64,000 nucleotides of DNA. It comes from Marivita geojedonensis (GTDB lineage Bacteria; Pseudomonadota; Alphaproteobacteria; Rhodobacterales; Rhodobacteraceae). Numbering within the stretch: the stretch's first letter is position 1; each line of letters opens with the position of its first letter. The notes beneath the pieces were generated by a model that had not been told where the DNA came from, did no database searches, and saw only the letters and a list, made by a program, of their open reading frames with translations. Below are positions 9,956 through 17,905 of the stretch, in pieces. The position numbers and the translations under genes are program-made. The stretch lies in assembly GCF_002115805.1 (NCBI RefSeq), contig NZ_JFKC01000014.1, positions 28,404-92,403 on the forward strand. The letters are read 5' to 3'.

Positions 9956-10279
9956 ATGCAGCTACCACCGAAAGTGACGGACCGCGCATTCGAACGGTTG
10001 TCGGAAATCGGCGCCAGTGCCGAGGGCAAAGCCCTGCGCGTGACGGTCGAAGGCGGGGGGTGTTCGGGGTTCCAGTACGATATAAAGCTGGACGAACCTG
10101 CGGACGATGACCTTGTGCTGGAAGGTCATGGTGAGCGGGTCGTGGTGGATTCGGTATCGCTGCCCTTCCTATCGAACGCGGTCATCGACTTTTCGGAAGA
10201 ACTGATTGGCGCGCGCTTCGTGATCCAGAACCCGAATGCCACGTCCTCCTGCGGGTGTGGCACCAGTTTCTCGATGTGA
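9956..10279 (+). CDS. erpA: A-type iron-sulfur cluster carrier (ErpA/IscA family)
   Basis: A 107-residue HesB/IscA-type carrier that passes [Fe-S] clusters to apo-proteins. The three ligand cysteines are C36 (GGGCSGF), C99 and C101 (SSCGCGTSF). The ATG at 9956 follows CGAGGGTGAC, a plausible ribosome-binding site; an upstream extension overlaps the 5' end of dgt and is not family-like. ErpA versus IscA cannot be settled by eye, but isolated A-type genes beside dgt in this family are usually annotated ErpA. Confidence 0.88.
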   Translation: MQLPPKVTDRAFERLSEIGASAEGKALRVTVEGGGCSGFQYDIKLDEPADDDLVLEGHGERVVVDSVSLPFLSNAVIDFSEELIGARFVIQNPNATSSCGCGTSFSM

Positions 10280-10304
10280 TCACCGGCTCCGCGCAGCCCT
10301 GTTC

Positions 10305-11381
10305 TCAGGACAGTTTGGTTGGCCGCTCGGCGCGGGCGAACCCGTGAAAGAATTCTGCGAAATGCTGTGACGAGGTTTCGGCCTGCGCCAGCACATCCAT
10401 TGCTTCGGGCGAGAGCGCGTCCTGCATGTGCATCCGCATGGCCCCCCAGTCCCCGCTGCGCGCATCGGCAAGGTTGAACATCGCCTCGGACATTTCCCGC
10501 ATGGGCGTGGCGCGGCTGGTGCTGTGGTCAAAACGCATCCGGCCCTGCACGAACCCTTTGACGAATGCCTGATCCCCGATGGTTGCCTGATGCCAGTTGC
10601 AGACGAGGAATTCATGGTAATCGTCATTGAGCGCAACGGTATCTCCGTCGGTCACGGTAAACAGCGCGGTTTCGCGTTTGAGCCAATCGGTCCAGAGCGT
10701 CGGCGGCGTTTCCCGCGCGAACTGCATGGCAATGCAGATTTCCGACAGCAGGTCCGCGTTCTGTTCGATATAGGCCAGCAGACCCGCGAAATGCAGACTG
10801 CGGCTTGCCTGCGGATCCAGCTGCGGGTCGCGGCGGCCATATTCGCTGAGGTAAAAGACAAGATGGGTCAGCTCATAGGCCGCTTTCTTGTTCGGCAGCG
10901 TAAAGGTGTCGGATCGGGCCATGAAGGCGCGCGCGCGGGCTTCAAGTGCAGGAACGTCGCCTGAAGCCGTGACGCCGCGCCGGGCCATGAGGCGGACAGC
11001 TTCCAACCGCTGGAGATCGGACAGTTCGGCCTGTGGCAGGTGCTGATCCGAGGCCCAGCGGACGAGTCGCTCGCCCGTATCGCCGCGTAAACCGAGGTCT
11101 TCCAGATCGAGCACGATGGACAGGAAGAAACGGTAATACTGCGGAAAGAAACGCAGGCGGTTTTCGACCGTTTGGTAAAATCCTGCATAGGTTTCGAGCG
11201 CCGCCTCCCCGGGATGTGTTCCGGTACATTCCAGGATGTTCAGGATTTCCGCGTTTTCCTTGAGCCAGAACACGTCGTCACCAAAACGGCGGTGTTCGGC
11301 AAAGCAGCTCAGAAGCGCGCCGAGGCGCGCTTCCTGCGAGTTGATCCGGGACGGGGGAACAAGGTGAATGACGTTGGTCAT
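10305..11381 (-). CDS. conserved protein of unknown function (358 aa), partner of the FTSGS-repeat gene
   Basis: A soluble, mostly helical 358-residue protein with no signal peptide or transmembrane segment. The start ATG at 11381 has AAGGAGG nine bases upstream; a longer GTG start at 11417 lacks such a site. The middle (residues about 60-110) is aromatic-rich (FYQTVENRLRFFPQYYRFFLS), and His/Trp/Tyr-rich stretches follow (DDYHEFLVCNWHQATIGD). I recognise no enzyme motif. I have a weak, unchecked memory of a Rhodobacterales family numbered DUF6902 with this look. It lies 63 bases downstream of the FTSGS-repeat gene on the same strand, so the two are probably co-transcribed. Confidence 0.7.
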   Translation of the reverse strand: MTNVIHLVPPSRINSQEARLGALLSCFAEHRRFGDDVFWLKENAEILNILECTGTHPGEAALETYAGFYQTVENRLRFFPQYYRFFLSIVLDLEDLGLRGDTGERLVRWASDQHLPQAELSDLQRLEAVRLMARRGVTASGDVPALEARARAFMARSDTFTLPNKKAAYELTHLVFYLSEYGRRDPQLDPQASRSLHFAGLLAYIEQNADLLSEICIAMQFARETPPTLWTDWLKRETALFTVTDGDTVALNDDYHEFLVCNWHQATIGDQAFVKGFVQGRMRFDHSTSRATPMREMSEAMFNLADARSGDWGAMRMHMQDALSPEAMDVLAQAETSSQHFAEFFHGFARAERPTKLS

Positions 11382-11444
11382 GATCCGTGCCTCCTTGAGG
11401 GTCAAGGGACGGGCCACCCCGCCCCGGGTCAGATTGGGAGCCGG

Positions 11445-11836
11445 TTACGAACCGGAGGTGAACAGCGCGCAGCCTTCGCCATCAGCGGTGGACTCAGCCA
11501 TCACAGGGCCGGAGCCGGACGTGAACGCTTCGACCGCATCGCCGGTACGGGCGTCCGACGTGGTCGGTGCGGACCCCGAGGTGAATGCTTCGACGGCATC
11601 GCCGGTACGGGCGTCAGATGTGGTCGGCGCGGACCCCGAGGTGAACAGTTCAACCGCATCGCCGGTTGTGGCGCTGGTGCTGACCGGAGCCGAACCGGAG
11701 GTGAAAAGGCCGGTTGCGTCACCCGTCAGCGTCGCCACGGCGGTCACAGGCGACGAACCGGATGTGAACATTTCGACGGCATCGCCAAGAAGCATATCCG
11801 CTGACGCCACGGGCGCCGAACCCGACGTGAAGAGCG
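11445..11836 (-). repeat. tandem coding repeat, seven copies of about 60 bp
   Basis: Seven repeats of 60 or 63 bp within the FTSGS gene. Each encodes FTSGS followed by a variable stretch and GDAVE. Copies five and six (about 11521-11640) are nearly identical DNA, differing at only a few, mostly third, positions; outer copies have diverged more. This points to recent duplication plus selection on the FTSGS and GDA positions. Confidence 0.9.
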
Positions 11837-11933
11837 CGGAGGAACCACCCCCATGAATATCGCAGTCACTTGCGATATGGCGCTGATTTTCAACGTGGTT
11901 TTCGGTAATCTGGAATTTACGAACGGCGGTCAT
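11445..11933 (-). CDS. FTSGS-repeat protein (162 aa), function unknown
   Basis: Start ATG at 11933 with AGAGGAGG seven bases upstream. A polar leader (residues 1-30, one Cys at 24, ending IHGGGSS) is followed by seven units that begin with FTSGS at residues 35, 56, 77, 97, 117, 137 and 158, a period of 20-21. The core is xFTSGS(A/S/G)P, then about eight variable residues, then TGDAVE. The last FTSGS is the exact C-terminus. It has almost no basic residues after residue 20, no hydrophobic signal and no transmembrane segment. It could be a modified-peptide precursor, a beta-solenoid or a structural repeat; none is proven. The 358-aa unknown gene follows. Confidence 0.8.
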   Translation of the reverse strand: MTAVRKFQITENHVENQRHIASDCDIHGGGSSALFTSGSAPVASADMLLGDAVEMFTSGSSPVTAVATLTGDATGLFTSGSAPVSTSATTGDAVELFTSGSAPTTSDARTGDAVEAFTSGSAPTTSDARTGDAVEAFTSGSGPVMAESTADGEGCALFTSGS

Positions 11934-12028
11934 GAGTGCCTCCTCTGGCTGGTTGAATGACTTCGAGGCTGGCACGTAGAAATTGTATTTAAGAAGAAAA
12001 ATTATCGCTTAAGATGTACGAACGCGAG

Positions 12029-12112
12029 TTATCCACATTAAGATACATGCATAGGTTGTTCTCTGAACAACTGTCCTCGGGTTATCAACAGAATGAAAAA
12101 ATCTGGGGATAA
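12029..12112. promoter_or_regulatory. DnaA-box-like cluster with hairpin, between the FTSGS gene and xth
   Basis: The 343-base gap between the two divergent genes is AT-rich for this genome. It holds TTATCCACA (12029-12037, perfect DnaA consensus), TTATCAACA (12082-12090), and TGGGGATAA (12104-12112, TTATCCCCA on the other strand). A hairpin GTTGTTC-TCT-GAACAAC lies at 12055-12071. It may control the repeat gene or bind DnaA; no replication gene is nearby, so I do not call an origin. The rest of the gap (12113-12276) shows nothing distinct. Confidence 0.45.
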
Positions 12113-12276
12113 CTTTTACAAATCGGAAACAATCGTCGAAACCATCACGATCTGAATCCAGATCGGCAGGCGAATCCCCGGCGTTCAATCCCTTCGTTCA
12201 ATCGACGATTCGACCGGATCGCGGCTTGTGCGCGCGGGGTCTTCTTGGGATAGAGGGACAACCTGGGAGGACCGAC

Positions 12277-13059
12277 ATGAAAATCGCCACGTTCAACATC
12301 AACGGCATCAAGGCCCGCCTGCCCGCTCTGACGGACTGGCTGAAGGAAAGCGAACCGGATGTTGCGCTGCTTCAGGAGATCAAGTCGGTTGACGAGGCCT
12401 TCCCGCGCGAGGCGATCGAGGATCTGGGCTACACCGTTGAAACGCACGGACAGAAAAGCTTCAACGGCGTGGCGATCCTGTCCAAACTCCCGCTGGAGGA
12501 TGTCACTCGGGGCCTGCCCGGAGACGACAGCGACGAACAGGCGCGCTGGATCGAGGCTACCGTGATCGGCGACACACAGGCTGTACGGGTGTGCGGGCTC
12601 TATCTTCCGAACGGCAATCCGGCGCCGGGGCCGAAATACGATTACAAACTCGCCTGGATGGACCGGCTTGAAGCGCGGGCACGCGACCTTCTGGCCGATG
12701 AGATGCCTGCCCTTATGGCGGGTGACTACAATATCATCCCGCAGGCCGAGGATGCCGCCAAGCCGGATCAATGGGTCAAGGACGCGTTGTTTCTGCCGCA
12801 ATCGCGGGCCGCGTTCCGGCGCATCGTCAACCTGGGGTTCACCGAGGCGTTTCGCGCCCGGACGCTGGGCGGCGGGCATTATTCGTTCTGGGACTATCAG
12901 GCCGGCGCATGGGAGCGGAACAACGGCATCCGCATCGACCACTTTCTGCTGACGCCAGCCTGTGCCGATCTGATGGCGGATTGCTGGATCGAAAGCGCCG
13001 TGCGCGGACGTGAAAAACCGTCTGACCACGTGCCCGTCTGGGTCCGTCTTGACGCCTGA
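12277..13059 (+). CDS. xth: exodeoxyribonuclease III
   Basis: A 260-residue AP endonuclease/3'-5' exonuclease of base-excision repair (endonuclease-exonuclease-phosphatase fold). Visible motifs: MKIATFNINGIKARL at the start, LLQEIKSVDEAFP (metal-binding Glu, near residue 34), the AGDYNIIP stretch near 148 and the final SDHVPVWVRL. The ATG at 12277 has GGGAGG eight bases upstream. Length is normal. Confidence 0.95.
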   Translation: MKIATFNINGIKARLPALTDWLKESEPDVALLQEIKSVDEAFPREAIEDLGYTVETHGQKSFNGVAILSKLPLEDVTRGLPGDDSDEQARWIEATVIGDTQAVRVCGLYLPNGNPAPGPKYDYKLAWMDRLEARARDLLADEMPALMAGDYNIIPQAEDAAKPDQWVKDALFLPQSRAAFRRIVNLGFTEAFRARTLGGGHYSFWDYQAGAWERNNGIRIDHFLLTPACADLMADCWIESAVRGREKPSDHVPVWVRLDA

Positions 13060-13132
13060 GTACGGAGCGCCTTGCGGAACGACGACCTGCGGCATACATC
13101 TTTTTCAAAGTCCACAACCGGAGAGCAGCGCC

Positions 13133-13375
13133 ATGGCCATGCAAGCGCAGGAAATCGAAGACCTGATCCGCGCCGAATTCCCCAACGCGAAGATCACGAT
13201 CACCGATCTTGCGGGCGACGGAAACCACTATGCAGCCGAGGTCATCGACGAGAGCTTCAAGGGCAAGAACCGCGTCCAGCAGCAGCGCGCCGTCTATGCC
13301 GCCCTGAAGGGCAAGATGGACGGGTCTCAGGGCGAATTGCACGCTCTGGCCCTGACCACAAAGGCCCCCGACTGA
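13133..13375 (+). CDS. bolA: BolA family protein
   Basis: An 80-residue BolA/IbaG-type protein. The family binds monothiol glutaredoxins through a shared [2Fe-2S] cluster and acts in iron and Fe-S handling. The signature segment FKGKNRVQQQRAVYAAL (about residues 43-59) and the conserved His in LHALAL (residue 72) are present. The start at 13133 has GGAGAG nine bases upstream. A monothiol glutaredoxin lies two genes downstream on the same strand, which supports a functional pair. Confidence 0.9.
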   Translation: MAMQAQEIEDLIRAEFPNAKITITDLAGDGNHYAAEVIDESFKGKNRVQQQRAVYAALKGKMDGSQGELHALALTTKAPD

Positions 13376-13478
13376 TGCCTGCGCGGCTTCGGAATATCCT
13401 GTGGATCGAACGCTCTGCGGATGTCACACAGAGATCGCCGGAGCGCCGTATCACCCCTGCCCGCCCGCAGAGGCGCGC

Positions 13479-13616
13479 ATGATGGGTTTTCTGACCAACA
13501 CCTGGCCGATGTTTGCCGCCATTGGCCTTGTCACCCTAATAACTGTCGGCGCAACAATGCCCTATATCCGCAAGGACCGGAAACGCCGCGAAGAGATGGA
13601 GCAAGACAATGACTGA
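13479..13616 (+). CDS. small single-pass membrane protein (45 aa)
   Basis: [20 protein letters not shown] opens a 45-residue protein with one transmembrane segment (about residues 9-28) and a charged C-terminal tail ([17 protein letters not shown]) expected in the cytoplasm. Its last eight bases overlap the start of grxD, which argues for a real, translationally coupled gene. It sits between bolA and grxD. Function unknown; an upstream in-frame extension is cysteine- and proline-rich and not protein-like. Confidence 0.65.
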   Translation: MMGFLTNTWPMFAAIGLVTLITVGATMPYIRKDRKRREEMEQDND

Positions 13617-13971
13617 CGCGAAACAGCAGATCGACGAAACCGTGAAATCAAACGACGTGGTGCTTTACATGAAAGGCACCAAATCGATGCCGCAATGCGG
13701 CTTCTCCAGCCGCGTGGCGGGGGTGCTGAATTACATGGGGATCGACTACAAGGACGTGAACGTTCTTGAAGACGAGAACATCCGTCAGGGGATCAAAGAG
13801 TATTCCGACTGGCCGACCATTCCGCAGCTTTACGTCAAAGGCGAATTCGTCGGCGGCTGTGACATCATCACCGAGATGACCCTGTCGGGCGAGCTGGACC
13901 AGCTTTTCGACGAAAACGGCGTCACCTACGACAAGGACGCCGCCGACAAGATCCGCCAGGCCAACGCCTGA
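13609..13971 (+). CDS. grxD: monothiol glutaredoxin, Grx4 family
   Basis: A 120-residue monothiol glutaredoxin with the CGFS active site at residues 30-33 and the glutathione-binding WPTIPQLYV and GGCDI segments. This type carries a glutathione-ligated [2Fe-2S] cluster and works with BolA, which is encoded just upstream. It overlaps the 45-aa membrane-protein gene. A strong terminator follows. Confidence 0.96.
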   Translation: MTDAKQQIDETVKSNDVVLYMKGTKSMPQCGFSSRVAGVLNYMGIDYKDVNVLEDENIRQGIKEYSDWPTIPQLYVKGEFVGGCDIITEMTLSGELDQLFDENGVTYDKDAADKIRQANA

Positions 13972-13996
13972 TCCTTACCGCTTGCTCGACAAGCAA

Positions 13997-14030
13997 AAAG
14001 CCCCGGCTTCTGCCGGGGCTTTCCTGTTTT
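13997..14030 (+). terminator. rho-independent terminator after grxD
   Basis: Perfect 11-bp stem AAAGCCCCGGC / GCCGGGGCTTT with loop TTCT, followed by a T-rich stretch (CCTGTTTT). The stem's AAA/TTT ends make it usable in both directions, and the minus-strand zapA gene ends just beyond it. Confidence 0.88.
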
Positions 14031-14066
14031 GGGGTGTCAGACCCGAGCGACTGCGGCGCGACGCGC

Positions 14067-14459
14067 CTAGCCGGCCTTCTCTTCGACATCGCGGGCCAGC
14101 GCCTCGGCACGGGCGGCGATTTCCTGAAGGGACTCGGTCACATCGGTCGGCACCACCGGCACCTCGATCCGTTCGGGTTCCGGCGGCGGTGCATCCTTGA
14201 GTGCGCGCAGCTCTGACAGGTATCCCGCCGCGCGGTCTTCGGTCTCACGCAGCTTGTCTTCCAGACCCGCCGTTTTGTCCGCCAGCATCAGACCTGCCAT
14301 CAGCAGCATCCGCGCTTCGGGAATCCGGCCAACCTGCTGCGCCAGAACCTGCGCTTCGGTGTCCAGCATCTTGGCAGCGGAATAGAGGTACTGTTCCTCG
14401 CCTTCCTGACAGGCCACGTCAAAGCTGCGGCCTCCGATGGTGATTTCGACTTCGGGCAT
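14067..14459 (-). CDS. zapA: cell division protein ZapA
   Basis: A 130-residue ZapA-type protein that cross-links FtsZ filaments. The N-terminal globular part (PEVEITIGGRSFDVACQEGEE) and the following helix are typical, then a coiled coil (residues about 70-100) and a Pro/Glu-rich tail. It overlaps the upstream coiled-coil gene by one base (TGATG), so the two are co-translated. Confidence 0.9.
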   Translation of the reverse strand: MPEVEITIGGRSFDVACQEGEEQYLYSAAKMLDTEAQVLAQQVGRIPEARMLLMAGLMLADKTAGLEDKLRETEDRAAGYLSELRALKDAPPPEPERIEVPVVPTDVTESLQEIAARAEALARDVEEKAG

Positions 14460-15007
14460 CAGTTCACCTCCTCGGATTGGGCCGCGGCGGCCAGAAGCGG
14501 GTCAAGCGATGCGATGATCGCACGGGTTTCCGCAGCCTCGACCGCGCGGGCGGCGCGCAGCCCCTCAAGCTCGGCCAGCATGGCTTTATTGATCAGGTGC
14601 GGCTCTCCGACGTTTTCGGCCAGCGCCTTGCGCAGCTCGTCATTGGTGGCGCGCAGCATCTCGTTCGACTGGCGCAGGCGCTGCATGTCGAGATCAAGCG
14701 CGGCTACGTCCACGCTGGGGGCAGCGGCAACCGGTGCTTCAGATGCCTGAGCCGCAGCCGCGCGGGCCGCCTCAAGCTCTTCGCGGTGGGATTCATGCAG
14801 CTTGCGGACACGCTCTTCCAGCTGCGCATTGGCAAGCTTTTCGTCCTCAAGCGCCTCGCGCAGCCGGGCGACCTCTTCCGGGTCGATCTCGGGTGTGACG
14901 GGGGCCGGTGCGGCCTGTGCCGCCCGCTCCTCGATCCGGGCCACGCCCTGGGCCACACGGTCGAGCGCCGCTGTGATCCTGTGTTGAAGTTCATCGATCT
15001 GGGTCAT
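14459..15007 (-). CDS. coiled-coil protein upstream of zapA (182 aa)
   Basis: Starts MTQIDELQHRITAALDRVAQ and is almost entirely helical. It has heptad patterns at about residues 5-25 and 45-90 (EEVARLREALEDEKLANAQL), an Ala-rich middle, then a second helix (MQRLRQSNEMLRATNDELRK). The ATG at 15007 follows CAGGCAG; the long open frame further upstream is antisense to transketolase. Its coupling to zapA suggests a divisome-associated role, possibly analogous to ZapB, but there is no direct evidence. Confidence 0.8.
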   Translation of the reverse strand: MTQIDELQHRITAALDRVAQGVARIEERAAQAAPAPVTPEIDPEEVARLREALEDEKLANAQLEERVRKLHESHREELEAARAAAAQASEAPVAAAPSVDVAALDLDMQRLRQSNEMLRATNDELRKALAENVGEPHLINKAMLAELEGLRAARAVEAAETRAIIASLDPLLAAAAQSEEVN

Positions 15008-15241
15008 CTGCCTGATCCCCGCTTGTTGTTTGTCCAGCACCGGAGACCGGGGACCAGACAGATTTTTCCTTGCTCTCGAAACGAATCGCTCCGTCCTCTT
15101 AATGTGAAAGTTTAACAATCCGCGCTCAAAAATGCGCCCCCTTATGCACCTGATGCAGGGATGTGCGGCTTGAACTCTGCCGTGACGCTGATAAGAGCGC
15201 AGGGAAACCCCCATCCCTTCCATGATAAGGACGTACGGCCC

Positions 15242-17287
15242 GTGGATATCGAGACCCTCAAAGCCCAGAACCCCGACCATTGGAACAAAGCCGCTGCAAT
15301 CCGCGCGCTGACGCTGGATGCCGTGGCTGCGGCGAACTCCGGTCACTCGGGCATGCCCATCGGCATGGCGGACGTGGCGACCGTGCTGTTTGAAAAGCAC
15401 CTGAAGTTCGACGCCAGCCGCCCTGACTGGCATGACCGCGACCGGTTCATCCTGTCGGCGGGTCACGGCTCGATGCTCCTCTATTCGCTGCTCTACCTGT
15501 GCGGCGACCCCGAGATCACTCTCGATCAGGTCAAGAACTTCCGCCAGTGGGGCGCAAAAACCGCCGGGCACCCCGAGAACTTCCTCGCCAAGGGCATCGA
15601 GACCACGACCGGCCCGCTCGGTCAGGGGATCGCCAATTCGGTCGGGTTCGCCATGGCCGAGGAAGCGCTGCGCGCGCGGTTCGGCAAGAAGCTGGTCGAT
15701 CACCACACCTATGTGATCGCCGGTGACGGCTGCCTGATGGAAGGTGTCAGCCACGAAGCCATCGGCATCGCCGGGCGTCAGGAACTGTCGCGGCTGATCG
15801 TCTTCTGGGACAACAACAACATCACTATCGACGGCACGGTTGAACTCTCGGACCGCACCGATCAGGTCGCACGCTTTACCGCGGCCGGCTGGCATGTGCA
15901 GGAGATCGACGGTCACAACCCGGCAGAAATCGACGCCGCCATTGCCGCCGCGAAGAAGGACAAGCGTCCGTCGATGATCGCGTGCAAGACGCATATCGCA
16001 CTGGGTCACGCGGCGCAGGACACCTCCAAAGGCCACGGCGCACTGACCAATGCAGACCAGAACGCCGCCGCAAAGGCGGTCTGGGGCTGGACCACCGGTC
16101 CGTTCGAGGTGCCCGCCGACATCAAGACCGCCTGGGAAGCCATTGGCAGCCGGGGCGCCAGCGAGCGCGCCGAATGGGAAACGCGTCTGGCCGGAATGTC
16201 GGCCTCGCGTCAGGCCGAATTCGCCCGCACCATGGCCGGGGACGCGCCGAAGAAGCTGTCCTCGACCATCAAGGCGCTGAAAAAGCAGATCAGCGAGACC
16301 GCGCCGAAAGTGGCGACGCGCAAGAGCTCTGAAATGGTTCTGGAAGTGGTCAATCCGATCGTTCCCGAAACCATTGGCGGCTCGGCGGACCTGACCGGAT
16401 CGAACAACACCAAGACCGGCGATCTGGGTGTGTTCGATGTCGACAACCGCAAGGGCCGCTATGTCTATTGGGGCATCCGCGAGCACGGCATGGCGTCGGC
16501 AATGAACGGTATGGCACTGCACGGGGGCATCCGGCCCTATGGCGGGACATTCATGTGCTTCACCGACTATGCCCGCCCTGCAATGCGCCTGTCGGCGCTG
16601 ATGCGCATCCCAACGGTCTATGTGATGACCCACGACTCCATCGGTCTGGGTGAAGACGGTCCGACCCACCAGCCGGTCGAACATCTGGCGATCAGCCGCG
16701 CGACGCCGAACACTCTGGTGTTCCGTCCGGCCGACACGGTCGAGACCGCAGAGGCGTGGGAAATCGCGCTGACACAGACCAAGACGCCGTCGGTGCTGTC
16801 GCTGACCCGTCAGAACCTCGCCACCGTGCGCACCGAGCACAAGACCAAGAACCTGACGGCGCAGGGCGCCTACGTTCTGGCCGATGCCGAGGGCAAGCGT
16901 CAGGCAATCCTGATGGCCACCGGTTCGGAAGTCGAAATTGCCATGGCGGCGCGTGACATCCTGCAGGCCGAAGGGATCGGCACGCGCGTGGTGTCGATGC
17001 CGTGCTGGGAGCTGTTCGAGGAGCAGGACGAAGCCTATCGCAAGCGCGTGCTGCCAGGTGGCCCGGTGCGCGTTGCGGTCGAAGCGGGCGTGCGCTTTGG
17101 CTGGGATCGCTGGCTGTTCGGTGAGCGCGGCAAGCGCGAGAAGTCGGGTTTTGTCGGGATGCACGGGTTTGGTGCGTCTGCCCCGGCGGAAACGCTGTAC
17201 GAGAAGTTCGGCATCACCGCAGAGGCCGTGGCGCAGAAGGTGCGCGATCTTGTGGAAGGCCGCTGGCAGCCCGATCCGCGCGCGTAA
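15242..17287 (+). CDS. tkt: transketolase
   Basis: A 681-residue thiamine-diphosphate enzyme that moves two-carbon units between sugar phosphates (pentose phosphate pathway). Motifs: [15 protein letters not shown] segment near residue 32, the GDG...NNN cofactor site (GDGCLMEG near 160, [10 protein letters not shown] near 190) and the catalytic Glu in REHGMA near 413. I chose GTG at 15242 (AAGGA ten bases upstream), giving an N-terminus (M)[15 protein letters not shown] like family members; an ATG at 15161 would add 27 unrelated residues. The 234 bases upstream show no clear operator. Confidence 0.94.
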   Translation: MDIETLKAQNPDHWNKAAAIRALTLDAVAAANSGHSGMPIGMADVATVLFEKHLKFDASRPDWHDRDRFILSAGHGSMLLYSLLYLCGDPEITLDQVKNFRQWGAKTAGHPENFLAKGIETTTGPLGQGIANSVGFAMAEEALRARFGKKLVDHHTYVIAGDGCLMEGVSHEAIGIAGRQELSRLIVFWDNNNITIDGTVELSDRTDQVARFTAAGWHVQEIDGHNPAEIDAAIAAAKKDKRPSMIACKTHIALGHAAQDTSKGHGALTNADQNAAAKAVWGWTTGPFEVPADIKTAWEAIGSRGASERAEWETRLAGMSASRQAEFARTMAGDAPKKLSSTIKALKKQISETAPKVATRKSSEMVLEVVNPIVPETIGGSADLTGSNNTKTGDLGVFDVDNRKGRYVYWGIREHGMASAMNGMALHGGIRPYGGTFMCFTDYARPAMRLSALMRIPTVYVMTHDSIGLGEDGPTHQPVEHLAISRATPNTLVFRPADTVETAEAWEIALTQTKTPSVLSLTRQNLATVRTEHKTKNLTAQGAYVLADAEGKRQAILMATGSEVEIAMAARDILQAEGIGTRVVSMPCWELFEEQDEAYRKRVLPGGPVRVAVEAGVRFGWDRWLFGERGKREKSGFVGMHGFGASAPAETLYEKFGITAEAVAQKVRDLVEGRWQPDPRA

Positions 17288-17296
17288 ACACAACAA

Positions 17297-17323
17297 GGGC
17301 GGCCTCGCGTGTCGGGGCCGCCC
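17297..17323. terminator. hairpin after tkt, possible terminator
   Basis: Stem GGGCGGCC / GGCCGCCC with an 11-base loop, ten bases past the tkt stop. There is no T-run after it on the plus strand, so it may be a weak terminator or only a 3' stabiliser. Confidence 0.5.
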
Positions 17324-17327
17324 ACCC

Positions 17328-17555
17328 GCGATGCATCGATGCGTCGCCTCCCCAATCCGCTGTCGCCCGGACCTCCTTGCGTCGACGCAAGGACGAAACG
17401 CGTTGACGCGTTTCAGGCGGCGGATTTGAGATTGCGAGGACCATGCTGCTCCGACGCAGCATAAGAACGGCTTGAGCCGTTTTGGGTGATCGACGCGCTT
17501 TTGGGTTCCAGCAGTCGCTGCGTCGACGCAGCGAGACAACGCGTTGACGCGTTGT
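17328..17555. repeat. array of paired 20-bp palindromes
   Basis: Three units of about 70 bp lie between convergent genes. Each has a 20-bp palindrome, a one-base gap, and a second 20-bp palindrome with a TG centre. The pairs are 17374-17393 + 17395-17414, 17443-17462 + 17464-17483, and 17515-17534 + 17536-17555. Most of the first palindromes centre on GTCGAC (TCCTTGCGTCGACGCAAGGA; TCGCTGCGTCGACGCAGCGA). The second type is like GAAACGCGTTGACGCGTTTC. The stems differ between units but stay complementary. A looser palindrome lies at 17328-17347. No gene is seen in 17288-17569. Confidence 0.85.
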
Positions 17556-17569
17556 TTGCCCTCTGACCA

Positions 17570-17860
17570 TCAGCGAATATGGGCGTCTCGCCCCATCGGC
17601 CAAGCCCGCTGCGACAGGCTTGGCGGGTCGCGCTGAACGATCAGCCGCACGGGATCACGGTTGCAGAACACCACCAGCTGATCACCATTCTCAACCAAAG
17701 TGAATCCGCGCCGCTGCACCTCGCGCAGAAAGGCATCGCGGCCCACAATCCGCTCCACATCGCGGGCGGATCGGTGGATCACACCACCCCGCCCCACCGC
17801 CTTGGCAGAAAACACATTGCGCAGCCAAGTGTCGGGATCAAGGTAGTCTGGAATCGTCAT
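17570..17860 (-). CDS. conserved hypothetical protein (96 aa)
   Basis: A 96-residue soluble protein beginning MTIPDYLDPDTWLRNVFSAK, with mixed charge and a VENGDQLVVFCNRDPVRLIV strand near residue 56. No signal peptide, membrane segment or catalytic motif that I recognise. It ends at the edge of the palindrome array and faces tkt. The downstream order (tkt, this gene, DUF808 protein) gives no functional hint. Confidence 0.7.
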   Translation of the reverse strand: MTIPDYLDPDTWLRNVFSAKAVGRGGVIHRSARDVERIVGRDAFLREVQRRGFTLVENGDQLVVFCNRDPVRLIVQRDPPSLSQRAWPMGRDAHIR

Positions 17861-17905
17861 GCCCCGAGAATGACGCGCTCTTGGTTAAGACAGGCTTAAC
17901 GCGCC

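Noticed and set aside
11445..11836. Possible CRISPR array from the regular 60-bp repeats
   Set aside because: Repeats are an in-frame coding tandem, with no constant-repeat/unique-spacer pattern and no cas genes.
12029..12112. Replication origin
   Set aside because: Only three DnaA-like boxes and no dnaA, parAB or hemE neighbourhood; treated as a weak regulatory or binding region.
12145..13095. Open frame antisense to exonuclease III
   Set aside because: Shadow frame; the plus strand holds a clear Xth.
15008..17539. Open frame extending upstream of the coiled-coil gene
   Set aside because: Antisense to transketolase; the real gene starts at 15007.
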